A stretch of 64,000 bases of DNA from Thermobifida alba (GTDB taxonomy: Bacteria; Actinomycetota; Actinomycetes; Streptosporangiales; Streptosporangiaceae), in the NCBI RefSeq assembly GCF_023208015.1, contig NZ_CP051627.1:1054001-1118000 (forward strand). The letters run 5' to 3'. The notes beneath the pieces were generated by a model. That model was not told where the DNA came from and ran no database searches. It saw only the letters and a list, made by a program, of their open reading frames with translations. The stretch's first letter is position 1; each line of letters starts with the position of its first letter. The position numbers were made by a program, and so were the translations under genes. Of the stretch, positions 45,926 to 54,140 are shown one piece after another.

Positions 45926-46696
45926 TCACCCACGGCGGGCGGTGCCCGCGAACCGGTGGCGGACGGCGGCTCCCGCCCCCGCGGCGGCGGCGAGCAGCGC
46001 GCTCGCGGCGAGCGCTGCGGTGTCGACAGAGGGCGCGGCGGTGCCGCCGGCGCCCGCGGCCATGCCGCCTCTGGGGGCGGGGACCAGTTCACCGCAGGTC
46101 GCGGGGTCGGTGGCTTCGGCGGGGAGCGACGGGTCCAGGTCGCTCTTGCCCGCGCCCTGGAAGTCGTAGGTCCCGTTGCCGTTGTGGTCGACGCCGTGCT
46201 GTTCGAGGACGGCCTTGCCGCTGCGCAGCGCCGCGGCGACGTCCTCGGGGACCTCGAAGGTCCGGTGGTACTCGACGGTTCCGTGGGCGTCGGCGACGGG
46301 CATCCGGTCGATCGCCAGGGCACTGGCGGGGCTGGTGTCGCCTTCGGTGGTCAGGGAGATGCGTACGCCGCCCAGGTAGGGCTCGCCCTCGGTGGTGCTG
46401 AGCCGCCCGTCGTCGGTGATGTCGTCGGCGGCTTCGGGGGGTGCGCAGCGGTGCTGCCCGCCGATGTGGAAGTGCTGGGCGTGCGGGGAATGCGCGAGCA
46501 GCCCGCCGGACTCGATGTGGACGGTGACCCGCGTGCCCTTGACGGTTACTTTCGCGGTGCCGTGGGCGCCGGACTGGTTGACCGGGCTGAGGTTCGCGTG
46601 CAGGACCGCTGCGCCGTCGGCGTGGGCGGGCGCGGCGGCCGCGAGCGCGCCGACCGGGACCGCGACCGCGAGCAGGGCCAGTTTCCTTCTGTCCAT
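45926..46696 (-). CDS. Secreted CHRD-domain protein with C-terminal anchor
   Basis: A 256-residue exported protein. The signal peptide ends at AAPAHA (about residue 26). The core has CHRD-like features: VLHANLSPVNQSGAHGTAKVTVKG, HAQHFHIGG and GTVEYHRTFEVP. The end carries a hydrophobic segment (AALAASALLAAAAGAGAA) and a basic tail, a wall- or membrane-anchor shape. ATG 46696 has GGGGAG six bases before it. Beside a class F sortase gene it may be a sortase substrate; an LPXTG motif is not visible. Confidence 0.78.
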   Translation of the reverse strand: MDRRKLALLAVAVPVGALAAAAPAHADGAAVLHANLSPVNQSGAHGTAKVTVKGTRVTVHIESGGLLAHSPHAQHFHIGGQHRCAPPEAADDITDDGRLSTTEGEPYLGGVRISLTTEGDTSPASALAIDRMPVADAHGTVEYHRTFEVPEDVAAALRSGKAVLEQHGVDHNGNGTYDFQGAGKSDLDPSLPAEATDPATCGELVPAPRGGMAAGAGGTAAPSVDTAALAASALLAAAAGAGAAVRHRFAGTARRG

Positions 46697-46961
46697 GGAC
46701 ATCTCCCCTGGGACGTCGCCGGTGCCCCTTCGGCACCGGACCCGACTGGCGGGCGCCCCGGCCAGTACCCCCCGGGGGACGGAGTGGCATTCCTGGGCCA
46801 CGCAACCCTGGGCGATGATTTGTCCGGCTTGGCGAAGCGGGGAGGGAAGGCGGCATGCTCTTGGGGGAAAGTGGCCGGTTCCTTGCGGACGATCGGGTTT
46901 CCCCTTCCCCGCCGGTCGGGGGCCGGGGAGCGCCGGCCCTCCGGGAGGAGAGGAGGCGTCC

Positions 46962-47834
46962 ATGCCCGACGGCGGTGCGCCCAGGCCGGTGACCGGGGTG
47001 CGCGTGGACCACAGCGGGCCGGGCGGAGGGCGCGTCCGGATCGCCTTCGAGGTCGACGTCGAACCGCTGCCCGGCGGCGCGGCCGGCGGCCTCGAGTTCG
47101 CCGCCGCCCTGCCCAAGACCGCGTCGGCGCCCGCCGCGGACGTGCTCGCGCGGCTCGGCCGGTGCCTGGGGGAGGCGTGGCGGGAGACCGGCGGCGGCAG
47201 CCGTCCCCTGTTCCGCGCCCGCGCGGTGCTGCGGGAGGCACGCTGGCACGGCGACCTCCGCCTGCCCGGCGCCGCCGACACCGTCGAACAGGCGGCCCGC
47301 CTCGCCGTGGACGAGGCGGAGCGGGCGCTGGCCGAAGACCGCGCACCGCGCCCGGTCGGCCGGGAGGCGCTCGGCCGCCCTCCCGCGCTGCCCCGCGCAG
47401 TGCGCGGCGTGTACGTGCGCAACATCGTCCAGACCTCGTGCTTCGGCCCGTGGGCCGTGGTGTGGGCCGACGCCGAACCGCTGCCCGGCGGCGCGGCCGA
47501 CGACCTCGAGTTCGCCACCGCCCTGCCCGCGACGTGCCCCCTCCCGGACGAGCCGCTGCCGGACGCCTACGCCGCCGCGTTCGGCCGCGGGGCGCGCGAG
47601 GTGCTGGAGCGGCGCGGCCGCGGCCGGCCGGTCTTCGCCGCTCGGCTGGTGCTCCGCGACGCCGTCTGGAGTGAGGTGGACTCCACCGAGCGGGGGTTTT
47701 GCTCCGCCGGTCGGCTCGCCGCGGCCGAGGTGCTGCGCTGCGTCGCGCAGAACCGCGACCCGCGGCCGGTCGGGCGCGGTGCGGACCCCGGCGGGCCGGT
47801 CCCGCCGATGCCGGGCCTGCGTCGGCGGTTCTGA
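46962..47834 (+). CDS. Protein of two EF-G domain IV-like repeats
   Basis: A 290-residue cytoplasmic protein built from two similar halves (about 14-130 and 148-275). Each has EPLPGGAA-x2-LEFA-x-ALP, then a helix with a Gly, a strand ending ARAVLREARW or ARLVLRDAVW, and a helix of the AAEVLRC type. This order resembles domain IV of EF-G/TetM, which mimics a tRNA anticodon arm, but no GTPase is present. The repeat DNA is nearly identical at 47060-47115 and 47472-47527. The function is unknown. The ATG follows GGAGAGGAGG. Confidence 0.65.
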   Translation: MPDGGAPRPVTGVRVDHSGPGGGRVRIAFEVDVEPLPGGAAGGLEFAAALPKTASAPAADVLARLGRCLGEAWRETGGGSRPLFRARAVLREARWHGDLRLPGAADTVEQAARLAVDEAERALAEDRAPRPVGREALGRPPALPRAVRGVYVRNIVQTSCFGPWAVVWADAEPLPGGAADDLEFATALPATCPLPDEPLPDAYAAAFGRGAREVLERRGRGRPVFAARLVLRDAVWSEVDSTERGFCSAGRLAAAEVLRCVAQNRDPRPVGRGADPGGPVPPMPGLRRRF

Positions 47835-47887
47835 GCGCGGCGGCCCCGCTCCCCGGCCTCTCCTCCGCACCCCGGAACCGCACCGGG

Positions 47888-47902
47888 TTCAAAATTTTTG
47901 AA
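47888..47902. promoter_or_regulatory. AT-rich palindrome upstream of the iron importer
   Basis: TTCAAAATTTTTGAA is a perfect 7+1+7 palindrome in the intergenic region, just before the iron box. It may be an operator or a promoter-upstream element. Confidence 0.35.
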
Positions 47903-47914
47903 ATCCCAAATGAC

Positions 47915-47933
47915 TAAGGTTAGACTTACCTTT
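47915..47933 (+). promoter_or_regulatory. Iron box (IdeR/DmdR type)
   Basis: TAAGGTTAGACTTACCTTT agrees at about 14 of 19 positions with the known TTAGGTTAGGCTAACCTAA iron box. It lies about 140 bases before the siderophore-binding protein gene, so the importer should be repressed by iron-loaded DmdR/IdeR. Confidence 0.8.
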
Positions 47934-48075
47934 GTTTTTGGCGTATTGTTCGCTTTTGTCTGGTTTGGCGGTTGCTTGCTCTTTTCTGGGAGGAAGCGGC
48001 CGCCTCTGTGACGAGGGCCCACCCCCGTCCCCGACGAAGGCGCAGTCTCCCGACGCAGCGAAGAAAGAAGCGAGC

Positions 48076-49116
48076 ATGGACTCGAAGCTCCGCACCCTGA
48101 CCCGCCGCGCCGGCGGCGCGGGTGCCGCCACCGTCCTGGCCCTCGGCCTGGCCGCCTGCGGCGGCTCCGGCGCGGGAGGCGGGGAGGACGCCCCCTCGGC
48201 CGGCGGCGCGTTCCCGGTCAGCATCGAGAGCGCCCTGGGCGTCGCGGAGATCACCGAGGCCCCCGAACGGATCGTCACCCTGGGCCAGGGATCGGCCGAG
48301 ACCGCCATCGCCCTGGGCACCGTCCCCGTCGGCATCGAGAGCTACGAGTGGGGCAGCGACGAGACCGGCTACCTGCCGTGGATCCACGAGGCCGTCACCG
48401 AGGCCGGAGAGGAACTGCCGGTCCAGTTCACCGGCGGCGAGGACATCGACTTCGAGGCCGTCATCGAACTGGAGCCCGACGTCATCCTGGCCCCCTGGTC
48501 CGGCATCACCCAGGAACAGTACGACATCCTCAGCGACATCGCCCCCACCGTCGCCTACCCCGACCTGCCGTGGAGCACCGACTGGGACCAGCAGATCGAG
48601 ATCATCGGCGAGGCGCTGGGCCGCAGCGAGGAGGCCCAGGGGCTGATCGACGACATCGAGCGGCAGTTCGAGGAGGCCGCCGCCTCCCGCCCCGAGTACG
48701 CCGACCTCACCTTCTCCTACATCTACACCGACGGCCCCGGCACCCTCGGCGTCTTCATGCCCGACGAGCAGCGCGTGGCCATGGTGCGCGGCCTCGGCCT
48801 GCAGGTCGACCCGGTCGTGGAGACCCTGCCCGAGACCGAGGGCACCGACTCGGCGGTGATCGGCCTGGAGAACGCCGACAAACTGAAGGACAGCGACCTC
48901 ATCTTCACCTTCTACACCGACGCCGAGACCCGCGAGGAGATCGAGGCGCAGGAACTGTACGCGTCCATCCCGGCGATCGCACGCGGATCGGTGGTGGTCA
49001 GCGACGACACCTCGTTCGTCACCGCCTCCTCCATCATCAACCCGCTCACCGTGCCGTGGGTGCTGGACCGCTACCTCCCCCTCATCGACGAGGCGGTCGA
49101 GGCACTCGACCGCTGA
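48076..49116 (+). CDS. Iron-siderophore ABC transporter binding lipoprotein
   Basis: A 346-residue class III (FecB/FepB-type) periplasmic-binding protein. The lipobox LGLAAC is at about residue 30, followed by a Gly-rich linker. The N-lobe shows PERIVTLGQGSAETAIALGTVPVGIES, then EAVIELEPDVILAP, both typical. It binds ferric siderophore for the two permeases and ATPase that follow in one operon. An iron box precedes it. The ATG has only a weak GAAG site. Confidence 0.93.
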   Translation: MDSKLRTLTRRAGGAGAATVLALGLAACGGSGAGGGEDAPSAGGAFPVSIESALGVAEITEAPERIVTLGQGSAETAIALGTVPVGIESYEWGSDETGYLPWIHEAVTEAGEELPVQFTGGEDIDFEAVIELEPDVILAPWSGITQEQYDILSDIAPTVAYPDLPWSTDWDQQIEIIGEALGRSEEAQGLIDDIERQFEEAAASRPEYADLTFSYIYTDGPGTLGVFMPDEQRVAMVRGLGLQVDPVVETLPETEGTDSAVIGLENADKLKDSDLIFTFYTDAETREEIEAQELYASIPAIARGSVVVSDDTSFVTASSIINPLTVPWVLDRYLPLIDEAVEALDR

Positions 49117-49186
49117 CCGGTCCAGACGCGCGGCCCGCCGACCCCGGGCCGCGCCCCGTCCGCTCCCCGCGACCCCGAAGGCGATC

Positions 49187-50203
49187 GTGACCACGACAAC
49201 GGCGCCACCCCAGGCCAGACCCGCCCGCACCGCCCTGCTGCTCGGCGGAGCGCTCCTCGCCCTCGGCGGAGCGGTCCTGCTCAGCCTCGCCGTGGGCAGC
49301 AAACCCACCACCCCCGGACAGGTGTGGGCGGCACTCACCCACACGGCCGACCCCTACATCGCCGCCGTGGTGGCCAGCCGCTACCCCCGCACCGTGCTGG
49401 GCGTCCTCGCCGGAGCGGCCCTGGCCCTGTCCGGGCTGCTCATGCAGGGCATCACCCGCAACCCGCTCGCCGACCCGGGCCTGCTCGGCGTCAACGCGGG
49501 CGCGATGGCGGCCGTGGTCACCGCCATCGCCCTGCTCGGCCCCGCCTCCACCACGGCGACGGTCTGGTGGGCGCTGCCGGGGGCGCTGCTGGCCGGACTG
49601 GTCGCCTACTCCGTGGGCGGCCGGGAGAGCACCGGCGGAACGGTCCGCCTGGTTTTGGCCGGAGCGGTGGTCTCGGCGGTGCTCACCGCCTACGTCCAGG
49701 CGGTCGCGTTGAGCATGCCCGAGGTCTTCGACCACTACCGCTTCTGGGTGGTGGGCTCCCTGGCGGGCCGCGGATTCGACGTGGTCGCCGCGGTCCTGCC
49801 CTTCGTGGGCGTCGGCGTGCTGCTGGCCCTGCTGCTCGCGGGCGGCATGAACGCGCTGGCGCTCGGCGAAGAGACCGCGACCTCGCTGGGCGCCAACCCC
49901 ACCCTCGTGCGGTCGGGCGGCCTGGTCGCCGCCACCCTGCTGGCCGCGGGGGCCACCGCGGCGGCCGGACCGATCGCGTTCGTCGGCCTGGCCGTGCCGC
50001 ACGTGGTGCGCACCCTGGCCGGCGGCGACTTCCGCCACCGGGTGCCGCTCGCGCTGCTGGCCGGCCCGACCCTGCTGCTGCTGGCCGACGTCGTGGGCCG
50101 CTTCCTGCTGCGCCCCGCCGAACTGATGGTCGGCGTGGTCACCGCGTTCGTCGGCGCCCCCTTCCTGCTCTACGCGGTGCGCCGGATGCGGGAGACCGCA
50201 TGA
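49187..50203 (+). CDS. Siderophore ABC transporter permease (FecCD family)
   Basis: A 338-residue polytopic protein with about nine or ten spans. FecCD marks: RYPRTVLGVLAGAALALSGLLMQGITRNPLADPGLLGVNAGA and GPIAFVGLAVPHVVRTLAG. It forms half of the membrane channel with the next gene. The GTG start lies 70 bases after the binding protein, and the stop overlaps the next start. Confidence 0.95.
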   Translation: MTTTTAPPQARPARTALLLGGALLALGGAVLLSLAVGSKPTTPGQVWAALTHTADPYIAAVVASRYPRTVLGVLAGAALALSGLLMQGITRNPLADPGLLGVNAGAMAAVVTAIALLGPASTTATVWWALPGALLAGLVAYSVGGRESTGGTVRLVLAGAVVSAVLTAYVQAVALSMPEVFDHYRFWVVGSLAGRGFDVVAAVLPFVGVGVLLALLLAGGMNALALGEETATSLGANPTLVRSGGLVAATLLAAGATAAAGPIAFVGLAVPHVVRTLAGGDFRHRVPLALLAGPTLLLLADVVGRFLLRPAELMVGVVTAFVGAPFLLYAVRRMRETA

Positions 50204-51240
50204 GAAGCGCCCGGCCGCCGATGCTGCGCGTGGGCTCCGCGGTGGCACTGCCGCTGCACCCGCGCTCCCTGCTGTGGACCCTGCTGCTGCTGGCCGCCCT
50301 CCTGGCCGCCGCCGCGGCCACCCTCTGCCTGGGCCGCCTGGGCGTCCCCCTCCCCGAACTGGCGGGCGCGCTCACCGGAGACGCCTCTCCCGCCCAGACG
50401 TTCGTGCTGAACCGGCTGCGCGGCCCCCGCCTGGTCGTGGCGCTGGGCACCGGCGCGGCCCTGGGCCTGGCGGGAGCGCTGTTCCAGTCCGTCACCCGCA
50501 ACCCGCTGGGCAGCCCCGACGTGATCGGACTGAACTGGGGCGCCGGCGCCGGAGCCGCGCTCGCCGCCCTGGCCCTCCCCGGTGTCGTCCCCGTCCCCCT
50601 GGGCGCGCTGCTGGGCGCGGCGGCCGCGGTGCTCCTCGTCACGGCCGCGACCGGGACCGGCCTGCGCCACCCCGGCCGGCTCATCGTCGCGGGCATCGGG
50701 GTGGCGGCGATGGCCGCGGCCTTCACCCAGTTCGTGGTCTCGGCGCTGGCCCGCGACCAGGCCAGCGTGCTCGCCGCCTACGTCAACGGCACCCTGTCGG
50801 CCCGCTCCTGGGAGCACGCCCTGACGATCTGGCTGGTGGTGGCGCTGACCACGCCGCTGCTCGCAGCCCTGGCCCGACCGGTCGCGCTCAACGAGATGGG
50901 CGACGAACTCGCCGACAGCCTCGGGGCGAACGCCGCCCGCACCCGCACCAGCGCGATCACCCTGTCGGTGGTGCTGTCGGCGGCCGCGGTCAGCGTCGCC
51001 GGGCCGATCGCGTTCGTGTCGCTGACCGCGCCGCAGATCGCGCGGCGCCTCACCCGGGCCTCCGGCCCCAACCTGGTGGTGTCGGCCCTGGTCGGCGCCC
51101 TGGTCCTCACCCTGGCCGACCTCGCCGTGCAGCACTTCCCGTTCGCCGACGGGCTGCCGGTGGGGATCGCCACCCTGGCCGTGGGCGGCGTCTACCTGGG
51201 ATTCCTGCTGGTACGCGAGTGGCGTAGGGGAGTGCTGTGA
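50200..51240 (+). CDS. Siderophore ABC transporter permease (FecCD family)
   Basis: A 346-residue polytopic protein, the second half of the channel. It has GPRLVVALGTGAALGLAGALFQSVTRNPLGSPDVIGLNWGA and GPIAFVSLTAPQIARRLTR. It overlaps both neighbours by ATGA or GTGA, which shows tight coupling in the operon. Confidence 0.95.
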   Translation: MRSARPPMLRVGSAVALPLHPRSLLWTLLLLAALLAAAAATLCLGRLGVPLPELAGALTGDASPAQTFVLNRLRGPRLVVALGTGAALGLAGALFQSVTRNPLGSPDVIGLNWGAGAGAALAALALPGVVPVPLGALLGAAAAVLLVTAATGTGLRHPGRLIVAGIGVAAMAAAFTQFVVSALARDQASVLAAYVNGTLSARSWEHALTIWLVVALTTPLLAALARPVALNEMGDELADSLGANAARTRTSAITLSVVLSAAAVSVAGPIAFVSLTAPQIARRLTRASGPNLVVSALVGALVLTLADLAVQHFPFADGLPVGIATLAVGGVYLGFLLVREWRRGVL

Positions 51241-52073
51241 ACCAGACCGCGACCAACGAGAAGACGTTCGCCGCGGCGGACACGCCGACCGGACGGGGAC
51301 TGTGCGCCGAACGCCTCACCCTCGGCTACGGCGCCGCCCCGGTGGTGCGCGACCTCGACCTGCGGATCGCCGAGGGCGAGTTCGTGGCGATCGTCGGCCC
51401 CAACGGCTGCGGCAAGTCCACGCTGCTCAAAGCCCTGGGCCGGGTGCTGCGGCCGAAGTCCGGGCGGGTGCTGCTGCACGGCCGCGACATCCGGGCGCAG
51501 CGCTCCAAGGAAGTGGCCCGGCAACTGGCGCTGCTGCCGCAGAACCCGGCCGTCCCCGAGAGCATCACGGTGCGCTCCCTGGCCGCGCGGGGCCGCTACC
51601 CCCACCACACGCTGCTGCGGCAGTGGAGCCCCGACGACGAGGCCGCGATCGGCGAGGCGCTGGAGCTGACCGGGCTGGCCGACCGCGCCGACACACCGGT
51701 CGAAGCCCTGTCCGGCGGGCAGCGGCAGCGGGCGTGGGCGGCCATGATCCTCGCCCAGCGCACCGGGATCGTGCTGCTGGACGAACCCACCACCTTCCTC
51801 GACATCGCCCACCAGTACGACCTGCTGGAACTCTTCGCCGACCTGAACCGGCGGGGACGCACGGTCGTCGCGGTGCTGCACGACCTCGCCCAGGCGGCCC
51901 GCTTCGCGAGCAGGCTGGTGGTCATGGACGCGGGCCGGGTGGTCGCCGACGGGCCCCCCGGCGAGGTGCTCACCGCCGACCTGGTGCACCGGGTGTTCGG
52001 CCTGCGCTGCGACGTGGTCCCGGACCCCCGCACCAGCACCCCCCTGGTCATCCCGCACGAGCGGCGGCGCTGA
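51237..52073 (+). CDS. Siderophore ABC transporter ATPase (FecE/FepC type)
   Basis: A 278-residue ABC ATPase. Walker A GPNGCGKST (about residue 54), signature LSGGQRQRAWAAMILAQ, Walker B VLLDEPTTFLD and the switch His in LHDLAQAARFA are all present. It powers ferric-siderophore import. The GTG start overlaps the permease stop. It is convergent with the regulator gene ending at 52077, with only three bases between. Confidence 0.96.
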   Translation: MNQTATNEKTFAAADTPTGRGLCAERLTLGYGAAPVVRDLDLRIAEGEFVAIVGPNGCGKSTLLKALGRVLRPKSGRVLLHGRDIRAQRSKEVARQLALLPQNPAVPESITVRSLAARGRYPHHTLLRQWSPDDEAAIGEALELTGLADRADTPVEALSGGQRQRAWAAMILAQRTGIVLLDEPTTFLDIAHQYDLLELFADLNRRGRTVVAVLHDLAQAARFASRLVVMDAGRVVADGPPGEVLTADLVHRVFGLRCDVVPDPRTSTPLVIPHERRR

Positions 52074-52076
52074 CGC

Positions 52077-52583
52077 TCATCCGCGCGCCGCTGCGGCGTC
52101 GCGCCGCGCCTTGTGGGCCTCCCAGTGCGCCAGCAGCGTGTCGTGGTAGCCGTCCAGCCAGACCATGTAGTCGCGCATGTTCACCAGTCGGCTCCGGCCG
52201 GCCGCGCTCAGGCCGTCGCCCAGCCGGTCCAGGGCGGCCTGCGCGAGGTCGCGCTGCTGGCGCAGGTAGCGCCGTTCGTTGCGGAGGAAGTTGCCCCACA
52301 CGTCGTCGTCCATCGCGACCAGGCGGTGGCGTTGCCCGGTGACCCGCACCTGCCGGACGAAGCCGAGCTCCTCCAGGCGGCGCACCGCGGTCGACACCGA
52401 CCCCCGGCTGACCTGGGCGCCGTCGGCGATCTGCGTGGCGCTCACCCCGCCGCTGTCGGACAGCAGCAGGTAGCCGACGATGCGCCCCTCGGCCTTGGGA
52501 CGGCCCTGGGACTGCCAGTACTCGGCGAACCGCCGGACGAAGTCGGACCGGAACGCGTCCTCGTCCCCGGTGGTGCCCGACAT
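52077..52583 (-). CDS. GbsR/MarR-family regulator
   Basis: A 168-residue winged-helix regulator. The wHTH reads GRIVGYLLLSDSGGVSATQIADGAQVSRGSVSTAVRRLEELGFVRQV (in pieces from about residue 33 to 80), typical of GbsR-like MarR proteins, and a helical dimer region follows. It is convergent with the iron importer and transcribed away from the sulfur genes, so its target is not evident; efflux or osmolyte genes are common for relatives. The gap 52584-52808 shows only small GC hairpins. Confidence 0.85.
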   Translation of the reverse strand: MSGTTGDEDAFRSDFVRRFAEYWQSQGRPKAEGRIVGYLLLSDSGGVSATQIADGAQVSRGSVSTAVRRLEELGFVRQVRVTGQRHRLVAMDDDVWGNFLRNERRYLRQQRDLAQAALDRLGDGLSAAGRSRLVNMRDYMVWLDGYHDTLLAHWEAHKARRDAAAARG

Positions 52584-52808
52584 GCCGTCCAGGATAGAGC
52601 ACCCCGTCGCGGTCGGACGTTCCGCGGCGGCCGGCGCCCCGCCGCCGGGGGAGAGGCGGACCGGGGCGCGTCCACCGGCTCGGCCGGGACAGCGACCGGG
52701 AAGACCCGCCGTCCGGATCGGTGGAACGGGCGGGCCGTCCCCGGAGCCCTGGGGCCCGCGGTCGCGGGGGACCGCACCCGTCGGCGGGGGACGGTCGGCC
52801 CCGGCGGA

Positions 52809-54020
52809 TCAGATCTGGCCGTGGCGCGGGGGCCGCCGGCCGTTGAGCGAGTAGCGGCCGATGTGCTGGATCTTCCAGCGGACCGGGTCGTGCAGGGTGT
52901 GGGTGCGCGCGTCGCGCCAGTACCGGTGCAGGTTGAGCCCGTCGGTGGCCGAACGGGTGCCCGCCACCTCGAACAGGGCGCTGGAGACCGCCACGGCGGC
53001 CCGGCCGCCCGCCGCCTTGGCCGCCGCGACCGCGATGGACGACTCGGCCGTGGTGTCGTCGGTGGGGTCGGCGTTGGCGGCGTCGACCGCCGCGGCGGCC
53101 CGCTGCACCAGCGCCTCCGCCGCGCGGACCTGTAGCTCCAGCTCGCCGAACTGCTGGATCACCAGCGGGTCCTCCGAGGCCGTGTCGCTGCCGCTCTCGA
53201 ACCAGGCCCGGCTCCTGGTGCGCACGAACTCCGCGGCCCGCTCCAGCGCGCCGCGGGCCAGGCCCACGTCGATCGAGGCGTGCCCCAGTTGCGCGAACGC
53301 GCCGTAGGTGGTGGGCCCGGTGAACGTGAGGTAGTGCGGGACCACCCGTTCGGCCGGGACCTCCACGCCGGTGAGGCGCACGGTGCCGCTGCCCGTGGTG
53401 CGCTGCCCCATCCCGTCCCAGTCGTCGACCACCTCCACGCCGGGGGCGTCGCGGGGGACGAAGACGACGTAGGGCTGCGGCTCGCCGAAGCCGGGGACCT
53501 CCACCTTGGCCGTCACCGCCAGCCACTGCGCGAACAGCGACCCGGTCGCGTAGTACTTGACCCCGGTGATCCGGTAGCGGCCGTCGCCGGCCGGCTCCAG
53601 GCGGGTCCGCTGCTCGTGGGAGTTGCGGCCGGTGCGCTCGGCCTGGGCGTTGCCGACCAGCGCGCCCGCCAGGACGTCGGCGAACACCCGGTTGCGGACC
53701 TCCTCGCCGCCGCTGCGGCGCAGCGAGTCCAGGAACGCGAAGTGGGGCTGGAGGATCTGCGCCAGGCTGAGGTCGACCGTGCCCACCAGCCGCAGCGCCT
53801 CGGCCACGGTCGCCGCGGCCGCGCCGGCGCCGCCGTGGGAGCGGGGCACGGTGATGCCCAGCAGGCCGCTCGCCCTGATCTGGGCGACCTGCTCCCAGGG
53901 CAGTTCCCGTTCGGCGTCGCGCCGGTCGGCCCCGACCGCCAGGCGCGGCACGAGGTCCCGGGCGATCCGCACGGCCTCGTCGTCGTCGGAGACGACGTGG
54001 GCGGTCACAGTGTCGGTCAT
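52809..54020 (-). CDS. SfnB-like acyl-CoA dehydrogenase-fold monooxygenase
   Basis: A 403-residue flavin-dependent enzyme of the acyl-CoA dehydrogenase fold, close to the SfnB/DszC branch. It shows ASGLLGITVPRSHGGAG, DLSLAQILQPHF, ITGVKYYATGSLFAQWLAV and YWRDARTHTLHDPVRWK, the last being a DszC-type C-terminal mark. These use reduced FMN to oxygenate sulfur compounds instead of dehydrogenating acyl-CoA. It is the last gene of the minus-strand sulfur unit; the flavin reductases encoded at 56775-57886 could feed it. Confidence 0.86.
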   Translation of the reverse strand: MTDTVTAHVVSDDDEAVRIARDLVPRLAVGADRRDAERELPWEQVAQIRASGLLGITVPRSHGGAGAAAATVAEALRLVGTVDLSLAQILQPHFAFLDSLRRSGGEEVRNRVFADVLAGALVGNAQAERTGRNSHEQRTRLEPAGDGRYRITGVKYYATGSLFAQWLAVTAKVEVPGFGEPQPYVVFVPRDAPGVEVVDDWDGMGQRTTGSGTVRLTGVEVPAERVVPHYLTFTGPTTYGAFAQLGHASIDVGLARGALERAAEFVRTRSRAWFESGSDTASEDPLVIQQFGELELQVRAAEALVQRAAAAVDAANADPTDDTTAESSIAVAAAKAAGGRAAVAVSSALFEVAGTRSATDGLNLHRYWRDARTHTLHDPVRWKIQHIGRYSLNGRRPPRHGQI

Positions 54021-54140
54021 GGGGGAGCTCTCCTTCCGCCGCGGCCCGCGTCGGACCGGGCCGGTGTCGGTTGCGGGGGGAGGGCGCCCGGCCCGCGCGG
54101 GCCGGGCGCCGGGGGTCCGGTGCACCGGTCCCGGAAGGGG

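Noticed and set aside
43541-47674. A plus-strand open frame of 1,377 codons
   Set aside because: It runs antisense to the DUF6286, Asp23, sortase and CHRD genes and has low-complexity Arg/Gly/Pro composition.
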